A DNA stretch of 64,000 nt, taken from the NCBI RefSeq assembly GCF_023634765.1, contig NZ_JAMLFX010000001.1, positions 256,848 to 320,847 on the forward strand, read 5' to 3'. This document shows, one piece after another, positions 27,090-37,782 of this stretch (position 1 is its first letter; each line of letters starts with the position of its first letter). The DNA comes from Pseudomonas sp. AKS31 (lineage in GTDB: Bacteria; Pseudomonadota; Gammaproteobacteria; Pseudomonadales; Pseudomonadaceae). The notes under the pieces were generated by a model, which saw only the letters and a program-made list of their open reading frames with translations, searched no databases and had not been told where the DNA came from. The translations under genes were made by a program, and so were the position numbers.

Positions 27090-28277
27090 ATGGCAACGGT
27101 AGACCGCTGGCTGCTGCCAGATGGCATCGAAGAAGTACTGCCACCGGAAGCGGCGCGCATTGAAGTCGCGCGTCGTCAGGTGTTGGATCTGTTCCAGAGC
27201 TGGGGTTACGAGTTTGTCGTGACTCCCCATATCGAGTACCTGGAATCCCTGCTGACCGGCGCGGGCCAGGACCTTGATCTGCGTACCTTCAAGGTCATCG
27301 ACCCGCAATCGGGCCGGCAGATGGGTTTCCGCGCCGACATCACGCCGCAAGTGGCGCGCATCGATGCGCACACCCTGCGTCGCGAAGGCCCGAGCCGTCT
27401 GTGCTATGCCGGCAGCGTCCTGCACGCCCAGCCGCGTGCATTGTCGTCCTCGCGCAGCCCGATCCAGCTGGGCGCCGAGCTGTACGGCGACGCCAGCCCG
27501 AGCAGCGACGTCGAAGTCATCAGCCTGATGCTGGCCATGCTGCAACTGGCCGATGTGCCGGACGTGCACATGGACCTCGGTCATGTCGGCATCTATCGTG
27601 GTCTGGCGCGCGCCGCCGGTCTTTCCGGCGAAGTCGAGCAGCAGTTGTTCGATGCGTTGCAACGCAAGGCCATCGACGAAGTCATTGCCTTGACCGAGGG
27701 CTTGCCGGCCGACTTGTCGGGCATGCTGCGGGCGTTGGTCGACCTGTGTGGCGGCCGTGAAGTGTTGAGCGCTGCCCGCGAGCGCCTGGCCAATGCGCCG
27801 GCGCCGGTGCTGGCGGCACTGGAGGATTTGCTGGCGATCGCCGAGCGTCTGTCGGCACGTTTCCCTGATCTGCCGCTGTACTTCGATCTGGGCGAACTGC
27901 GTGGCTACCACTACCACACCGGTGTGGTGTTCGCGGTGTTCGTGCCGGGCGTTGGTCAGTCCATCGCTCAGGGCGGTCGCTATGACGACATCGGTGCCGA
28001 CTTCGGTCGCGCCCGTCCGGCGACAGGCTTCTCCACCGATTTGAAAACCCTGGTGACCCTGGGGCGTGCTGAGATCGAGCTACCGTCTGGCGGTATCTGG
28101 ATGCCTGACAGTACGGATGCGGCACTCTGGCAGCAGGTTTGCCAGTTGCGCAGTGAGGGTCAGCGTGTCGTTCAGGCCCTGCCTGGGCAACCTTTGGCCG
28201 CCGCCCGTGATGCGGACTGCGACCGGCAATTGATTCAGCAGAACGGGCTTTGGCAAGTATCGCCACTGGCTTCTTGA
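27090..28277 (+). CDS. hisZ: ATP phosphoribosyltransferase regulatory subunit
   Basis: This 395 aa HisRS-like protein is needed with the short form of HisG for the first step of histidine synthesis. It resembles the catalytic core of histidyl-tRNA synthetase ([21 protein letters not shown]) without an anticodon-binding domain. The start at 27090 ([15 protein letters not shown]) has AAAGGGGAA upstream; a longer reading from 27012 adds unrelated residues. It is followed after 54 bp by purA. Confidence 0.95.
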   Translation: MATVDRWLLPDGIEEVLPPEAARIEVARRQVLDLFQSWGYEFVVTPHIEYLESLLTGAGQDLDLRTFKVIDPQSGRQMGFRADITPQVARIDAHTLRREGPSRLCYAGSVLHAQPRALSSSRSPIQLGAELYGDASPSSDVEVISLMLAMLQLADVPDVHMDLGHVGIYRGLARAAGLSGEVEQQLFDALQRKAIDEVIALTEGLPADLSGMLRALVDLCGGREVLSAARERLANAPAPVLAALEDLLAIAERLSARFPDLPLYFDLGELRGYHYHTGVVFAVFVPGVGQSIAQGGRYDDIGADFGRARPATGFSTDLKTLVTLGRAEIELPSGGIWMPDSTDAALWQQVCQLRSEGQRVVQALPGQPLAAARDADCDRQLIQQNGLWQVSPLAS

Positions 28278-29621
<1,344 letters not shown>

Positions 29622-29641
29622 TAAGTCGTTGATGTAAAAAC

Positions 29642-29669
29642 ACAAAGGCCCCTTAATCGGGGCCTTTGT
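29642..29669 (+). terminator. Intrinsic terminator after purA
   Basis: ACAAAGGCCCC (29642-29652) pairs with GGGGCCTTTGT (29659-29669) across a 6 nt loop, ending in TTTGT. It lies 20 bp past the purA stop and overlaps the most upstream in-frame start of the chemoreceptor gene, which is one reason to reject that start. Confidence 0.85.
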
Positions 29670-29761
29670 CGTTTATGCCTGTTGGACGGCATGACCTTTG
29701 CTGTGAATCTGTCTACAAGAGTGCCATCAAATTAATGGCGTCAGAAGTAGAGGTATTCACA

Positions 29762-31696
29762 GTGTCGGCCGTTCTCTCACTGTTACAAAGCCGTTTGTTG
29801 CGGCCCGTGTTCGTTACCCTTGGTATCGCCCTTTTGGTGCAGGTGCTGGTGGCCGTTGCCCTCACGCGGAGCACCGTCACCGCGCTGGAAGCTGATTTGG
29901 CGGTGCGCTTGGGCGCCGACAGCCAGAAACTTTCCGGTGAACTGGAGCAAGCCGGGCGTGAAGTCACCTCGAGTCTCGATGCCTTGTCTGCCAGTACCCG
30001 CCAGCGGCTTACCGCCGGCCTGTCTTCGCGTTTGAAAGAAGAGCAGGCGCAACTGCGTGCGACGCTGGAAAAGGATCTCAAGGACTCGGCCAATGACATG
30101 GCGCAATTGCTCGCCTCCGTGGCCCCGCGCGCCATGTGGGACAGTGATGTGCCGACCCTGTCCGAGTTCGCCCGCCGCGCCCAGCGCAATCCCAATGTGC
30201 TGTTCGTGGTCTATGACGACGCCACCGGTCAGCACCTGACCCGCTATCTCAATCGCGAAAACCCGATCAACAAGGCCTTGCTGGAAAAAGGCCAGGGCGA
30301 GCGTGCGCTGGATAAAGTGCTGGATGCGGCGAAAAACGATCCGTCGGTTTACTACCTGGAGGCCTCGATCAATCCCAATGGCGTGGAAATCGGCAAGGTG
30401 CTGATGGGTGTCTCCACGGCGTCGGTGGAAACCGATCTCGCGGCACTCGACAAGCGCTTCTCCGCGCTGATCGCCAGCAGTGATCAATTGGTCGGCGACA
30501 GCCTGAAAGGCGCTGCAGCGGACAGTGCCAAAGCCATGCAGGCGCGCCTGCAATCGGCGCAGTCAACCGCCGTCGAGATGAAAGCCAACACCGCCAATAC
30601 TGTTCAAGAAGCGGCGGCGACTTTGCGTTGGCGGATCGGCATGGGCCTGGCGCTGGTCGGTTGCGGCGTATTGCTGTTGCTGGCAGTCGTGCTCGGCCAT
30701 CGCGTGGTCAATCGTCTGAAGATGCTCAACGCCGCGATGGATGACCTGGCGGCGGGCGAGGGCGACCTGACCAAACGCGTGCAGATCAACAGCAAAGACG
30801 AAATCGGCGACATGGCTTCGGCGGTCAATCGCTTTGTGGATAAGTTGCAGCCGATCGTGCGCGAGGCGGGTGATGTGGCGCAGCGTACCGGTGTGGAAAT
30901 CGGCGCGATGACGTTGCGCAATGCCGGTGCCGATGCGGCGGCGGGCATGCAGCGTGATGAAGTGGCGGAGAGCCTGCGCGCGCTGTCGCAAATGGCCGAC
31001 GAGGCGCAGTCGGAAAGCCATGCGATGCAAGCGGCGTTGAAGCAGGTAGTGGATATTCGCCAGGCCACCGACGAAAACACCCGGACGTCCGCCAAGGTCG
31101 GCAGCCTGATCGAGGCGTTGGCGGGGCAGGTCGATACCGGGGCGAAAGTCATCGAGCGGCTGGCGCAGCAGAGTGAGCAGATCGAAGTGGTGCTGACGGT
31201 GATTCACGGGATTGCCGAACAGACCAACCTGCTGGCGCTCAACGCCGCTATCGAGGCGGCGCGGGCCGGTGAGACCGGGCGTGGTTTTGCAGTGGTGGCT
31301 GACGAGGTTCGCGCATTGGCCAGCAAGACACAAAGCTCTACCGGTGATATTCAGGCGCACATTGTCGCGTTGCAGCAGGGTGCGCGCGAAGCGGTCGAGG
31401 CGATCGGTCAGGCCGGGCGTCAGGCTAGTGAAGGTTTGCTGGTGTTGCGTGACAGTGCGCGGTTGCAGCAGTCGGTTCAGATCTCGGTCGAGCAGGTGCA
31501 TGCGGCGATTGGCCTGGCGACACAAGCAGCTGCGCATCAGGCGCAGGGTGCTCAGGCTGTTCGTGGTCGGGTCGAGACGATTCATGCGCAGGCCGAGAAA
31601 GCGGCGCAGGCGGTAGTGGAGACCACGGCGAGTGGCAAGGTGCTGGATGGTTTGGCGGCGCAGCTGAAGGCGAGTCTGGGGCAGTTCAGGGCTTGA
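29762..31696 (+). CDS. Methyl-accepting chemotaxis protein
   Basis: About 644 aa. It has a first membrane segment at about 14-33, a periplasmic sensor region rich in helices to about 290, a second membrane segment at about 291-314, a HAMP domain ([12 protein letters not shown]...DEIG), and the signalling hairpin tip [19 protein letters not shown] at about 486-504. No CheR-tethering pentapeptide is present at the C-terminus. The ligand is unknown. The GTG at 29762 has GAGGT upstream and a natural hydrophobic start ([12 protein letters not shown]); ATG at 29735 would add nine residues and cannot be excluded. Confidence 0.9.
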   Translation: MSAVLSLLQSRLLRPVFVTLGIALLVQVLVAVALTRSTVTALEADLAVRLGADSQKLSGELEQAGREVTSSLDALSASTRQRLTAGLSSRLKEEQAQLRATLEKDLKDSANDMAQLLASVAPRAMWDSDVPTLSEFARRAQRNPNVLFVVYDDATGQHLTRYLNRENPINKALLEKGQGERALDKVLDAAKNDPSVYYLEASINPNGVEIGKVLMGVSTASVETDLAALDKRFSALIASSDQLVGDSLKGAAADSAKAMQARLQSAQSTAVEMKANTANTVQEAAATLRWRIGMGLALVGCGVLLLLAVVLGHRVVNRLKMLNAAMDDLAAGEGDLTKRVQINSKDEIGDMASAVNRFVDKLQPIVREAGDVAQRTGVEIGAMTLRNAGADAAAGMQRDEVAESLRALSQMADEAQSESHAMQAALKQVVDIRQATDENTRTSAKVGSLIEALAGQVDTGAKVIERLAQQSEQIEVVLTVIHGIAEQTNLLALNAAIEAARAGETGRGFAVVADEVRALASKTQSSTGDIQAHIVALQQGAREAVEAIGQAGRQASEGLLVLRDSARLQQSVQISVEQVHAAIGLATQAAAHQAQGAQAVRGRVETIHAQAEKAAQAVVETTASGKVLDGLAAQLKASLGQFRA

Positions 31697-31715
31697 GGCT
31701 GTTTGGGCGGGCCTC

Positions 31716-31799
31716 TTCGCGAGCAGGCTCGCTCCCACATTAGATCGCATTCCTCTGATGGGACTCGGTCAAAATGTGGGAGCGAGCCTGCTCGCGATA
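31716..31799. repeat. REP pair (REPIN)
   Basis: TTCGCGAGCAGGCTCGCTCC (from 31716) and its inverted copy beginning TGTGGGAGCGAGCCTGCTCG (from 31775) face each other in the gap between the convergent chemoreceptor and permease genes. This is the common Pseudomonas fluorescens REP doublet. Confidence 0.92.
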
Positions 31800-31805
31800 G
31801 CGGTG

Positions 31806-33371
31806 TCAGCGGCTCAGATACATCCGCGTTGTCAGCAGATAAACCGGCAATCCAGACACCAAAATCAACAACGCCGCATAAGGCGCCGCTGCCGCAAATT
31901 CGACATTCGCGGTATGCGCCCACACTTCGGTCGCCAGCGTATTGAGCCCGGTCGGACTCAGCAGCAACGTCGCCGTCAATTCCTTCATCGCATCCAGAAA
32001 CACCAGCGCAAATGCCGCGCCCAATGCCGGGAAAATAATCGGCAACGTCACCCTGCAGAACGCCATGAACGACGAAGCGCCCAACGTGCGCGCTGCCTCC
32101 TCCAGTTGCGGCGCAGCCTTGTTCAGCGCCGTGCGAATCGGCGCCTGTGCCAGTGGCAGAAACAGCAGCGCATAGGCGATCAATAGCAGTCCCGAGGTCT
32201 GGTACAGCGCCGGCACGTAATGCAGGGCGAAATACACCAGCGTCAGCGCAATCACCAGGCCCGGCAGCGCGTGCAGCAGATACGGCAAGCGTTCGGCCCA
32301 GATCGCCAGGTGACCTTTGTAGCGCACCACCAGCAATCCCACCGGCACCGCCAGTACCAGGCACAGCGCCGCGCCACCCAGCGACAACGCCAGCGACGAC
32401 AGCAACGCTTCAGTGATAGCCGCTACTGGGAATGCTGCCGACGAGCCGACTGCGAGCCAGTACGCCAGCATCCCCAGTGGAATCCCGCTACCGATGATCG
32501 CCAGCAGCAGGCAATAGAACTGACCGACCGCCGCCCAAGGGCCCAGACGAACCTGTTCAGCCTGCCGCGCCGCGCCTTGTCCGGTGCGCACATGTCGGCC
32601 TTTGCCGCGTACGCGCAGTTCCAGCCACAACAGCACCAGACACAGTGCCAGCAGCACGGCCGACAGCATCGCCGCGTTGGCGTTGCTGAATTCCAGTTCG
32701 AATTGCTGGTAGATCGCCGTGGTGAAAGTTTGCAGGCCGATGATCGACAGTGCGCCGAACTCCACCAGCATGTGCAAGGCAATCAGTAGCGAGCCGGCCA
32801 GTAGCGATGGCCAGAGCAGCGGCAGGGTCACGCGGAAAAACACGCCCCAGCGATTCTGCCCAAGGGTGCGGGCCGACTCTTCAAGTGAGGGATCAAGATT
32901 GCGCAGCGTTGCCGCCACCGGCAGAAATATCAGCGGATACTTGGACAGGCTCATCACCAGAATCGCCCCGCCAAGCCCTTCGAACTTCGCGCTCAAGGAA
33001 ACCCAGGTGAAGCTGCTGACAAACGCCGGCACCGCGAACGGCAGGCACAGAATCACGCCCCACAGGCGCCGCCCCGGCAAATTGCTGCGCTCCAGCAACC
33101 AGGCCAGTGACAGGCCGATCACGCCGCAGGTAATCGTCACGCCAACCATCAGTGCCAAGGTGTTGCGCAGCAGGCCGAATACATACGGGCGCCACAACAA
33201 ATGCAGCGCTTGGGCCCAACCGGCCTGCCAGGCCTTGAGCCCGACGTAAGCCAGCGGCAACAGACTCAGCACCACCAGCAACAACACTGGCAGCACCAGC
33301 CAGATTGAAGGCCGCTTACGCTTTGGTGCGTAACCCCCGCGCGCGGCGGGGGCGGATAACGATGCGGTCAT
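31806..33371 (-). CDS. Ferric-iron ABC transporter permease (FbpB/SfuB-like)
   Basis: This 521 aa inner-membrane protein has about 12 membrane segments in two homologous halves, each ending with a permease loop of the EAA type (for example EESARTLGQNRWGVFFRVTLP at about 165 and EEAARTLGASSFMAFCRVTLP at about 425). This double-permease form is typical of ferric iron uptake systems. It starts at the ATG overlapping the stop of the binding-protein gene (TGATG). No ATPase gene lies next to it, so the energy subunit must be encoded elsewhere. Confidence 0.92.
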   Translation of the reverse strand: MTASLSAPAARGGYAPKRKRPSIWLVLPVLLLVVLSLLPLAYVGLKAWQAGWAQALHLLWRPYVFGLLRNTLALMVGVTITCGVIGLSLAWLLERSNLPGRRLWGVILCLPFAVPAFVSSFTWVSLSAKFEGLGGAILVMSLSKYPLIFLPVAATLRNLDPSLEESARTLGQNRWGVFFRVTLPLLWPSLLAGSLLIALHMLVEFGALSIIGLQTFTTAIYQQFELEFSNANAAMLSAVLLALCLVLLWLELRVRGKGRHVRTGQGAARQAEQVRLGPWAAVGQFYCLLLAIIGSGIPLGMLAYWLAVGSSAAFPVAAITEALLSSLALSLGGAALCLVLAVPVGLLVVRYKGHLAIWAERLPYLLHALPGLVIALTLVYFALHYVPALYQTSGLLLIAYALLFLPLAQAPIRTALNKAAPQLEEAARTLGASSFMAFCRVTLPIIFPALGAAFALVFLDAMKELTATLLLSPTGLNTLATEVWAHTANVEFAAAAPYAALLILVSGLPVYLLTTRMYLSR

Positions 33372-34381
33372 CAGTTCAAGCCAACTTCGCGTTCCAGGTC
33401 CAGCGCTTCTTCAGCATTGCCCAAGTCGGCGGGCGTCACGTTCGGCGCTTCCAGTTCGCTGAACGGCTTGAGCCCGCGATCCGATTCCATGCCTTTGTGC
33501 AGCGGGTATTCGGCGGTGGTCTGGGTGATCACGCGCTGGCCTTCTTCGCTGGCCATGTAGGCAAGGAATTGCTGGGCTTCTTTTGGGTGTTTGCTGGATT
33601 TCAGCACGGCAGCGCTGGACACGGTGATCAGGCCGCCGACGTCGCCGCCGGTGAAGTAATGCAGTTTCGAGTCGAGTTTGCCTTTCTCGCGCTGCAGGGC
33701 GAACCAGTAGTAGTTGTTCACCAGCACGGTGGCGACTTCACCGTTTTCCACGGCTTTGAGCGCAACCATGTTGTTGCTGTAGGTCTTGCCGAAAGCGCGC
33801 AGGCCGGTCAGCCATTCTTCGGCGGCGTCGCGACCGTGCATCTTGATGATCGCCACGGCTTGTTCCTGGAACGCGCCGCTGGTCGGGACGAAGCCGACTT
33901 TGCCTTGCCACTTCGGATCGGAAAATTCCATCACCGACTTCGGCAGGTCTTTTTCATCGATCAGCTTAGGGTTGAACGCGACGACACGAACCCGGGCAGT
34001 CACGCCGATCCAGGTGCCGTTAGTCGCGACGTATTTTTCCGGCAGTACGGCCAGGGTGGCGGCATCGGCCTTGGCCAGCAGGCCTTGTTCGCCGAGATTG
34101 TTCAGCGGCGGCGATTCTTCGGTGTAGATGACATCGGCAGGGGAGCGGTCGCCTTCTTCGATGATCTGGCTGGCGAGTTGATTGCTGCTGCCTTTGCGCA
34201 CGTTGACGTGAATGCCGGTCTTGGCTTCGAAGGCTTTGGCGATCGCGTCACCGACTTCCTTGTGCTGGCCGTTGTACAGAGTCAGGGAAACCGCATCGGC
34301 AGCCTGGGTGAGGGGAGTGGCGAGCGCCAGGCCAAGAAGGGTGAAGGTCAAGCCTCGGCGCAGGGTATTTCGAAACGTCAT
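33371..34381 (-). CDS. Ferric-iron ABC transporter substrate-binding protein (FbpA-like)
   Basis: This 336 aa periplasmic protein has a signal peptide at about 1-27 (ATPLTQA then ADAV). The mature start SLTLYNGQH and the later tyrosine pair Y224-Y225 (NNYYWF) are the iron-binding elements of the FbpA family. It is the first gene of a two-gene unit with the permease. A Fur-like site lies about 40 bp upstream, which fits iron-starvation control. Confidence 0.92.
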   Translation of the reverse strand: MTFRNTLRRGLTFTLLGLALATPLTQAADAVSLTLYNGQHKEVGDAIAKAFEAKTGIHVNVRKGSSNQLASQIIEEGDRSPADVIYTEESPPLNNLGEQGLLAKADAATLAVLPEKYVATNGTWIGVTARVRVVAFNPKLIDEKDLPKSVMEFSDPKWQGKVGFVPTSGAFQEQAVAIIKMHGRDAAEEWLTGLRAFGKTYSNNMVALKAVENGEVATVLVNNYYWFALQREKGKLDSKLHYFTGGDVGGLITVSSAAVLKSSKHPKEAQQFLAYMASEEGQRVITQTTAEYPLHKGMESDRGLKPFSELEAPNVTPADLGNAEEALDLEREVGLN

Positions 34382-34420
34382 TCGCAGGGTTCCTCACTGT
34401 CGCATTGCAAAAACTTGCAA

Positions 34421-34443
34421 CAATGATAAACGATATTGTTTCT
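34421..34443 (-). promoter_or_regulatory. Putative Fur box upstream of the ferric-binding protein
   Basis: The segment CAATGATAAACGATATTGTT (34421-34440) carries ATGATA and GATATT half elements as in Fur sites built from NAT(A/T)AT-type hexamers. It is located 40-60 bp upstream of the start codon. The match to the 19 bp consensus is partial. Confidence 0.45.
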
Positions 34444-34515
34444 CAAGTGCGCCTTGCGGTGGGGCTGGCGTTTTGATAGGTGAGGTGGCGATAAATTTCT
34501 GGAAGCCGGAAACGC

Positions 34516-34539
34516 AAAAACCCGCTTTCGCGGGTTTTT
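34516..34539 (-). terminator. Terminator of the first-listed tRNA-Leu gene
   Basis: Palindromic AAAAACCCGC-TTTC-GCGGGTTTTT. On the minus strand it follows the tRNA at 34573-34659 by 33 bp and ends in a T-run. Confidence 0.85.
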
Positions 34540-34572
34540 GTGAAATCCAAGGTCGTAACCTTGAATTTGAAT

Positions 34573-34659
34573 TGGTGCCCAGAAGAAGACTCGAACTTCC
34601 ACGACCGTAAGGTCACCAGCACCTGAAGCTGGCGTGTCTACCAATTTCACCATCTGGGC
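34573..34659 (-). tRNA. tRNA-Leu(CAG), copy 1
   Basis: An 87 nt class II tRNA read on the minus strand. The acceptor stem is GCCCAGA/TCTGGGC, with encoded CCA (34573-34575). The D-loop has AATTGGTAGAC, the anticodon loop TTCAGGT places CAG at 34623-34625, there is a long variable arm, and the T-loop is GTTCGAGTC. It is identical to the copy at 34840-34926. It has its own promoter and terminator. Confidence 0.97.
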
Positions 34660-34694
34660 AATCATCGCAAGCGTTGCCGCTGTTGATGTGGCGC

Positions 34695-34723
34695 ACTATA
34701 CGGAGCGCGTTTTGATCTGTAAA
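34695..34723 (-). promoter_or_regulatory. Sigma70 promoter of tRNA-Leu copy 1
   Basis: On the minus strand TTTACA (34718-34723) and TATAGT (34695-34700) are separated by 17 bp, with a GC-rich discriminator (GCGCC) after the -10, as expected for stringently controlled stable RNA genes. The same arrangement precedes copy 2. Confidence 0.85.
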
Positions 34724-34776
34724 CCCCTGATTTAATTTTAATAAATCAGTTTTAAGAAAACCCGGGCTTAGAATGC

Positions 34777-34800
34777 AAAAAACCCGCTTTCGCGGGTTTT
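34777..34800 (-). terminator. Terminator of tRNA-Leu copy 2
   Basis: AAAAAACCCGC-TTTC-GCGGGTTTT, almost identical to the terminator of copy 1. It lies 39 bp past the tRNA at 34840-34926 on the minus strand and upstream of the copy 1 promoter. Confidence 0.85.
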
Positions 34801-34839
34801 GTGTGAGCCTTGAAACTGATCTAGTCTCAAGCTCGAAAT

Positions 34840-34926
34840 TGGTGCCCAGAAGAAGACTCGAACTTCCACGACCGTAAGGTCACCAGCACCTGAAGCTGGC
34901 GTGTCTACCAATTTCACCATCTGGGC
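34840..34926 (-). tRNA. tRNA-Leu(CAG), copy 2
   Basis: An 87 nt exact duplicate of the tRNA at 34573-34659, with anticodon CAG and encoded CCA at 34840-34842. The repeat distance is 267 bp and includes promoter and terminator, so the whole transcription unit was duplicated. Confidence 0.97.
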
Positions 34927-34961
34927 AGTATCGGCAGCGCTGTGCGTCGTCGATGGCGCGC

Positions 34962-34990
34962 ACTATACGGAGCGTCTTTTTAACTGTAAA
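34962..34990 (-). promoter_or_regulatory. Sigma70 promoter of tRNA-Leu copy 2
   Basis: On the minus strand TTTACA (34985-34990), a 17 bp spacer and TATAGT (34962-34967). The surrounding bases (GCTCCG before the -10, GCGCGCC after) are shared with the copy 1 promoter. Confidence 0.85.
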
Positions 34991-35151
34991 CCCCTGTCAG
35001 CAAAAAATATGATTTTTTTTACCAGCGGTGTTCAAAACGGCTTTCAAGCGACGATACAGACCCTCATAAGGGCCTTATATAGTCGGAAATTTCCCGTTTC
35101 ATGGCGCCTATGCCAAACTAACCCGCATATAGACAAGGTGAAAACTCTCTA

Positions 35152-37782
35152 ATGGCCGATTGGCAGTCCCTCGATCCCGAGGCCGCTCGTGAAGCGGAAA
35201 AATATGAAAACCCTATTCCTAGCCGCGAACTGATCCTGGCGCACCTCGCCGATCGGGGTTCGCCGGCTGCCCGCGAGCAACTGGTCGAAGAGTTTGGTCT
35301 GACCACAGAAGACCAGATCGAAGCCCTGCGCCGCCGTCTGCGCGCCATGGAGCGCGACGCTCAACTGATCTACACCCGCCGTGGCACTTACGCGCCGGTC
35401 GACAAGCTCGACCTGATCCTCGGTCGCATCAGTGGTCACCGTGACGGTTTTGGCTTCCTGGTGCCTGACGACGGCAGCGACGACCTGTTCATGAGCCCTG
35501 CGCAAATGCGCCTGGTGTTCGATGGCGACCGTGCCTTGGCGCGCGTCTCCGGTCTCGATCGTCGCGGTCGCCGCGAAGGCGTGATCGTCGAAGTGGTGTC
35601 CCGTGCGCACGAAACCATCGTCGGTCGCTACTTTGAAGAAGGCGGCATCGGCTTCGTCGTTGCGGACAACCCGAAGATCCAGCAGGAAGTGCTGGTCACT
35701 CCGGGCCGCAACGCCAACGCGCAGATCGGTCAGTTCGTCGAGGTGAAAATCACCCATTGGCCAACGCCGCGCTTCCAGCCGCAGGGCGACGTGGTTGAAG
35801 TGGTCGGCAACTATATGGCGCCGGGCATGGAAATCGATGTCGCGCTGCGCACTTACGACATTCCGCACGTCTGGCCTGAAGCTGTTCTGAAAGAAGCGGC
35901 CAAGCTCAAGCCGGAAGTCGAAGAAAAGGACAAAGAGAAGCGCGTCGACCTGCGCCATCTGCCGTTCGTCACCATCGACGGCGAAGATGCCCGCGACTTC
36001 GACGATGCGGTTTATTGCGAAGCAAAACCGGGCAAGCTGCGCTTGTTCTCCGGTGGCTGGAAGTTGTACGTGGCGATTGCCGACGTTTCCAGCTACGTGA
36101 AAATCGGTTCGGCGCTGGACAACGAAGCGCAAGTGCGCGGCAACTCGGTGTACTTCCCTGAGCGCGTCGTGCCGATGCTGCCTGAGCAACTGTCCAACGG
36201 CCTGTGCTCGCTGAACCCGCATGTCGATCGTCTGGCCATGGTTTGCGAGATGACCATCTCCAAGTCCGGCGAAATGACCGACTACTGCTTCTATGAAGCG
36301 GTGATCCATTCCCACGCTCGTCTGACCTACAACAAAGTCAGCGCGATGCTGGAAACGCCGAAAGTTGCCGAAGCGCGCAAACTGCGCGGCGAATACACCG
36401 ACGTTGTGCCGCACCTCAAGCAGCTTTATTCGCTTTACAAAGTGCTGCTCGCCGCCCGTCATGTGCGCGGCGCGATCGATTTCGAGACTCAGGAAACCCG
36501 GATCATCTTCGGTTCCGAGCGCAAGATTGCCGAAATCCGTCCGACCACCCGTAACGATGCGCACAAACTGATCGAGGAGTGCATGCTGGCGGCCAACGTG
36601 GCCACTGCCGAATTCCTCAAGAAGCACGAAATTCCTGCGTTGTACCGCGTTCATGCCGGTCCGCCACCGGAGCGTCTGGAAAAACTGCGCGCGTTCCTTG
36701 GCGAGCTCGGCCTGTCCCTGCACAAAGGCAAGGATGGCCCGTCGCCGAAGGACTATCAGGCACTGCTGGCGAGCATCAAGGATCGTCCGGATTTCCACCT
36801 GATCCAGACCGTCATGCTGCGCTCGCTGAGCCAGGCGGTATACAGCGCTGAAAACGACGGCCACTTCGGCCTGAATTACGAAGCCTATACCCACTTCACT
36901 TCGCCGATTCGTCGTTACCCGGACTTGCTCACGCACCGTGCGATCCGCAGCGTGATCCATTCGAAACAGGACACCCCGCACGTTCGCCGTGCCGGTGCGA
37001 TGACCATTCCGAAGGCACGCATCTATCCGTACGACGAGGCTGCGCTGGAACAACTCGGCGAGCAGTGCTCCATGAGCGAACGTCGCGCGGATGAAGCGAC
37101 CCGTGACGTGGTGAACTGGCTCAAGTGCGAGTTCATGAAGGATCGCGTGGGCGAGTCGTTCCCGGGGGTGATCACCGCGGTCACCGGTTTTGGCCTGTTC
37201 GTCGAGCTGACCGACATCTACGTCGAAGGTCTGGTCCACGTCACGGCGCTGCCGGGCGATTACTACCACTTCGATCCTGTGCATCACCGCTTGGCGGGCG
37301 AGCGCACCGGGCGCAGCTTCCGCCTCGGCGATACCGTTGAAGTGCGGGTCATGCGCGTCGACCTCGACGAACGCAAGATCGACTTCGAGATGGCCGAAAA
37401 AACCATCAGCGCGCCGATCGGTCGCAAAAAACGTGGCACTGAAACCGCGGCTCCGGCGGCCAAGGTTGCGGAAGAAAAGGCTCCGGCAAAAACCGCCAGC
37501 CGTCGTCCGGCCAAGGAAAAGGCTGCCGAAGCCTATCGCCCTAGCGATGCCGTGGCGAAGAACGCCGAGCTGCGCAAAAGCCGTGAAATGAAGAAAGCGC
37601 TGCTTTCCGATGCCAAAAACGGTGGTAAAGCGGCGTCCGGGGGAAAGACCGGACGGTCGGCGCCTGAAAAGGCCTCCGGCGGCAAGCCAGCCAAACCGAG
37701 CAAACACCGTAAGGGCCCGCCAAAAGCGGGTTCCGCTCCAGCCAAAAGTGGCGGGGCACGTAAACCGAAGGCGAAGTCATGA
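35152..37782 (+). CDS. rnr: Ribonuclease R
   Basis: This 876 aa RNase II-family 3'-5' exoribonuclease degrades structured RNA and rRNA. It has an N-terminal helix-turn-helix-like region (about 20-75), cold-shock domains (about 85-235), the RNB catalytic domain with TIDGEDARDFDDAVY at about 275-289 (the acidic Mg site), an S1 domain at about 660-745 (FPGVITAVTGFGLFVEL), and a Lys/Ala-rich C-tail of ~110 residues. It overlaps rlmB by 4 bp (ATGA). Confidence 0.96.
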   Translation: MADWQSLDPEAAREAEKYENPIPSRELILAHLADRGSPAAREQLVEEFGLTTEDQIEALRRRLRAMERDAQLIYTRRGTYAPVDKLDLILGRISGHRDGFGFLVPDDGSDDLFMSPAQMRLVFDGDRALARVSGLDRRGRREGVIVEVVSRAHETIVGRYFEEGGIGFVVADNPKIQQEVLVTPGRNANAQIGQFVEVKITHWPTPRFQPQGDVVEVVGNYMAPGMEIDVALRTYDIPHVWPEAVLKEAAKLKPEVEEKDKEKRVDLRHLPFVTIDGEDARDFDDAVYCEAKPGKLRLFSGGWKLYVAIADVSSYVKIGSALDNEAQVRGNSVYFPERVVPMLPEQLSNGLCSLNPHVDRLAMVCEMTISKSGEMTDYCFYEAVIHSHARLTYNKVSAMLETPKVAEARKLRGEYTDVVPHLKQLYSLYKVLLAARHVRGAIDFETQETRIIFGSERKIAEIRPTTRNDAHKLIEECMLAANVATAEFLKKHEIPALYRVHAGPPPERLEKLRAFLGELGLSLHKGKDGPSPKDYQALLASIKDRPDFHLIQTVMLRSLSQAVYSAENDGHFGLNYEAYTHFTSPIRRYPDLLTHRAIRSVIHSKQDTPHVRRAGAMTIPKARIYPYDEAALEQLGEQCSMSERRADEATRDVVNWLKCEFMKDRVGESFPGVITAVTGFGLFVELTDIYVEGLVHVTALPGDYYHFDPVHHRLAGERTGRSFRLGDTVEVRVMRVDLDERKIDFEMAEKTISAPIGRKKRGTETAAPAAKVAEEKAPAKTASRRPAKEKAAEAYRPSDAVAKNAELRKSREMKKALLSDAKNGGKAASGGKTGRSAPEKASGGKPAKPSKHRKGPPKAGSAPAKSGGARKPKAKS

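Noticed and set aside
26897..27163. Possible 88 aa gene between hflC and hisZ
   Set aside because: It crosses the hisZ start, has no good ribosome binding site and resembles no protein I know; the region reads as leader and terminator DNA.
29666..29761. Longer chemoreceptor N-terminus starting at TTG 29666
   Set aside because: The start lies inside the purA terminator stem, and the added residues would put charged sequence before the first membrane segment.
34573..34926. tRNA-Leu pair as attachment sites of an integrated element
   Set aside because: Only 180 bp lie between the copies, filled by a promoter and terminator; no integrase is present and the pair is a plain unit duplication.
35149..37707. 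852-codon open frame on the minus strand opposite rnr
   Set aside because: It mirrors the high-GC third-position pattern of rnr, has no family motif and no ribosome binding site; rnr is certain on the other strand.
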